NCBI GenBank assembly: GCA_012842035.1 | Contig: DUTO01000202.1 | Span: 1-16,305 of the forward strand | From: Clostridia bacterium | GTDB taxonomy: Bacteria > Bacillota > Peptococcia > DRI-13 > DTU073 | Reading direction: 5' to 3' | DNA: 16,305 nt | The notes under the pieces: generated by a model | Told to the model about the DNA's origin: nothing | The model's input: the letters and a program-made list of their open reading frames with translations, nothing else | Databases searched by the model: none | Program-made: the position numbers and the translations under genes | Shown: positions 14,675-16,305 of the stretch, one piece after another | Numbering within the stretch: position 1 is the first letter of the stretch | How the letters are laid out: every line of letters begins with the position of its first letter

Positions 14675-15607
14675 ATGAAGAAGAGGGTATTAATGGGTGG
14701 AACATTAATTATCGCAATTATTTTTATTGTGGTCACTTTTATGTATTTTAAACTTAATCCCGATTTGGAGAAGACGGTTAAAAATAACGCCTCTGTTGGT
14801 TCGGAATTTAAGGAGCCGGGGAGCGAAGTGCACGAGCCCGGTAAAAATTTTTACATAGATGAAATAAAGTTAGATACATATCAGTATGTCGGGGATGAAA
14901 CCTATTTTTGGGAAGATAAGATACTCAAATGTTCTAATGCGGAAGGAAGATTGCGTGAATTTAAGTCTATAGTTGCTAAACAAAGTGAGTATTTTCAATG
15001 GTTAGTATCCGGGGACGGTCGAAAAGTGGCTTGGACAGAAGAAATTTCTAATAAAGATGACATTTTAGAAATTGCTTTATATGTAGCTGATTTAGATGGT
15101 AAGAATAAGCTAAAGGTTGTGGAAAAAGGGTATTTGGAAATAGTGAGGCTAGAGAATTTTAGAAATAGTGAAGCCTTATATTATGGGAAGTGTGCTCCTG
15201 AACAATATCTTAAAGACCTTTATAAATTAAATACGCAAACAGGGGAAGTAGAACTTATTTTAGGTCGAGAGTTTGATCAAAATAATTATGGAGATTATAT
15301 TACAGCTGTTTCTAGTAAGGCGGAATATGTCGCATATTTTCAAGGGCTGTTTTTGATCGTGAGAGAAATAGCAACCGGTCAAGAAACAAAAATTTCTCTA
15401 CCTACGTCTTGTGAACGTTCATTTTTGGGTTTTGGGGCTTTTTCACCGAATAATCAGGAATTCGTTTTTATATTGGCAAATGATGAAGGTATATTTGAAT
15501 ATGTAGTAGTAGACCTGGAAATAAAAAATGTTAAAACATATCAGGATTTTAAAGAAACGCCTGCCTGGTATTGGCAAGATATTGTGGAGAGCGAACAAAA
15601 TTTATAA
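14675..15607 (+). CDS. Membrane-anchored probable beta-propeller protein, function unknown
   Basis: A 310-residue protein with a basic start and one membrane helix (about 7-26), then an extracellular body. There is no lipobox Cys, so a signal anchor is more likely than a lipoprotein. A linker with a repeated motif (EPGSEVHEPGKNFY) precedes the folded part. TolB-like repeat phrases are visible: VSGDGRKVAWTEE, LYVADLDGKNKLKVV, DLYKLNTQTGEVELIL and FGAFSPNNQEFVFI. These suggest a small, diverged beta-propeller. The partner and role are unknown; position between pbp2 and minC suggests an envelope function. AAAGGGGGGAG precedes the ATG. The start region is echoed just after the gene (15604-15654). 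It may have entered or duplicated as an accessory gene, since it is not part of the usual mre-pbp2-min set. Confidence 0.5.
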   Translation: MKKRVLMGGTLIIAIIFIVVTFMYFKLNPDLEKTVKNNASVGSEFKEPGSEVHEPGKNFYIDEIKLDTYQYVGDETYFWEDKILKCSNAEGRLREFKSIVAKQSEYFQWLVSGDGRKVAWTEEISNKDDILEIALYVADLDGKNKLKVVEKGYLEIVRLENFRNSEALYYGKCAPEQYLKDLYKLNTQTGEVELILGREFDQNNYGDYITAVSSKAEYVAYFQGLFLIVREIATGQETKISLPTSCERSFLGFGAFSPNNQEFVFILANDEGIFEYVVVDLEIKNVKTYQDFKETPAWYWQDIVESEQNL

Positions 15608-15654
15608 AAGGGGGAAAATTCATAATGCGGAAGGGGTTATTAGAGTTGGAATAG
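15604..15654 (+). pseudogene. Relic of a second copy of the preceding gene's start
   Basis: The stretch ATAAAAGGGGG...TTCATAATG followed by codons for MRKGLLELE and a stop closely resembles 14655-14700, the RBS and first codons of the propeller gene (MKKRVLMGG). The match is near-perfect up to the ATG and then decays. No further coding similarity is seen. Most likely it is the remnant of a tandem duplicate; a nine-residue peptide is possible but less likely. Confidence 0.4.
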
Positions 15655-15681
15655 AAAAACGGCAAAATTCCTGTTTTTTCT
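15652..15681 (+). terminator. Weak candidate terminator before minC
   Basis: AGAAAAACGG pairs, with bulges, to CC-GUUUUUUCU around a seven-base loop, so the 3' arm is itself the U-rich tract. The GC core is only three pairs. It could partly separate minC from the mre-pbp2 transcript. Confidence 0.25.
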
Positions 15682-15697
15682 TTGAGGGTGGCAGGGA

Positions 15698-15717
15698 TTC
15701 GCGGAGGGAATCGCGAA
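15698..15717 (+). repeat. Short GC-rich inverted repeat
   Basis: TTCGCG (15698-15703) and CGCGAA (15712-15717) form a six-pair hairpin with an eight-base loop in an otherwise AT-rich gap. No T tract follows, so it is not a typical terminator. An operator or mRNA hairpin upstream of minC is possible; the role is unknown. Confidence 0.35.
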
Positions 15718-15784
15718 CATATAAAAATAGTCTACCTGTCATGTATTAAAAAAAGATAGGACAGCAAGAAAAATGCAGGAGGAT

Positions 15785-16305
15785 ATGAGGCTATTGACAA
15801 AAGATGACTTAATTACTATAAAAGGAGATAGGGATGGATTGCACTTATTTTGTCAAGAAACAGCTTTATGGAGTGAGGTCATTGCTGAAATTAAAGAGCG
15901 GTTAACCGGTGAATATCAGCGTTTCTTTGCAGGAGCAAGTGTGATTGTAGAACTGGGAAAGCGAAATCTTGCGGCAGAAGAAATTAGTACACTTTGGGCC
16001 ACATTGTTAGAATGTGGTGTCCAAATTAAAGGAATTAAAGCAGACACAGGAGAAGACTCTAAGGCAACAGAAAAGAAAAGTTCTTTTGTTTCAGAGAAAA
16101 AAATATCGGAGACAGAGTATCTTAGCCAAAGACCGATTTATATCATGGAAAGAAATATGCGTTCCGGTCAAAATATAACTTTTGATGGTCATGTACTTGT
16201 TTTTGGTGATGTTAATCCCGGTGCCGAGATTATTGCTGCGGGATTTATTATGGTCTTTGGGTCTTTACGTGGTATTGCTCATGCCGGGGCTACCGGTGAT
16301 GAAAA
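15785..16305 (+). CDS. minC: Septum site-determining protein MinC (partial, cut by window end)
   Basis: Inhibitor of FtsZ assembly that, with MinD, keeps division at mid-cell. The N-terminal domain (LITIKGDRDGLHLF, then VELGKR and a LLECG turn) matches MinC_N. After a Lys/Ser-rich linker, the C-terminal beta-helix domain starts at RPIYIMERNMRSGQ and continues with FDGHVLVFGDVNPGAEIIAAG and FGSLRGIAHAGA, which is diagnostic. The frame is open to the window edge; roughly 40-50 residues are missing. The start is uncertain. ATG 15785 lies only two bases after AGGAGG (15777-15782), ATG 15773 has a weak RBS, and TTG 15794 has AGGAGG at 11 bases and gives MTKDDLITIKG, the length usual in the family. 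minD is expected just beyond the window. Confidence 0.92.
   Translation, partial: MRLLTKDDLITIKGDRDGLHLFCQETALWSEVIAEIKERLTGEYQRFFAGASVIVELGKRNLAAEEISTLWATLLECGVQIKGIKADTGEDSKATEKKSSFVSEKKISETEYLSQRPIYIMERNMRSGQNITFDGHVLVFGDVNPGAEIIAAGFIMVFGSLRGIAHAGATGDE

Noticed and set aside
15528..15749. 73-codon plus-strand frame across the end of the propeller gene
   Set aside because: It overlaps the real gene in another frame, lacks an RBS and crosses the start-region relic and hairpin. It resembles no family.

Overview
The window is a low-GC stretch of a rod-shaped Clostridia-type Firmicute. Several features point this way: AGGAGG-type ribosome binding sites, occasional TTG and GTG starts, a T-box leader on valS, the small DUF4321 membrane gene next to maf, and a valS-folC ... 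maf-mreBCD-pbp2-minC order. The overall order resembles the Peptococcaceae/Desulfitobacterium side of the class. That placement is an inference from synteny and protein style, not a measured phylogeny.

Layout. (1) Positions 1-959, minus strand: a visibly AT-rich radical SAM gene that runs off the left edge and carries a one-base frameshift in an A8 tract. (2) Positions 1144-1590: a four-helix TIGR04086/YrzE-type membrane protein. Its 3' end also contains the valS promoter and the first part of the valS T-box leader. (3) Positions 1551-5811: a tRNA-Val-sensing T-box, then valS and folC, closed by a strong terminator hairpin. (4) Positions 5853-6683: a membrane-anchored protein with a SPOR-like domain, whose annotated start lies inside that terminator. 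(5) Positions 6756-8784: two tandem DRTGG-domain genes, a PHP-domain gene and a GHKL ATPase gene. This cassette is usually seen with [FeFe]-hydrogenase genes, but none are here. (6) Positions 8857-9712: a DUF4321 membrane protein and Maf. (7) Positions 9750-14650: mreB, mreC, mreD and the elongation transpeptidase PBP2, the core of the cell-wall elongation machine. (8) Positions 14675-15607: a membrane-anchored probable beta-propeller protein of unknown role, followed by what looks like a relic of a second copy of its gene start. (9) From about 15785 to the right edge: minC, the division-site inhibitor, cut by the window end.

How the genes fit together. Charged Val-tRNA supply is controlled by the T-box, and folC supplies polyglutamylated folates. 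The mre-pbp2-minC block sets cell shape and septum position. The most unusual protein-level observation is that two elongation proteins encoded in one operon, MreB and PBP2, each carry an extra block of roughly 50 highly charged, probably helical residues at a place where the family normally has a short loop. PBP2 also ends in a long acidic, Gln/Thr-rich tail.
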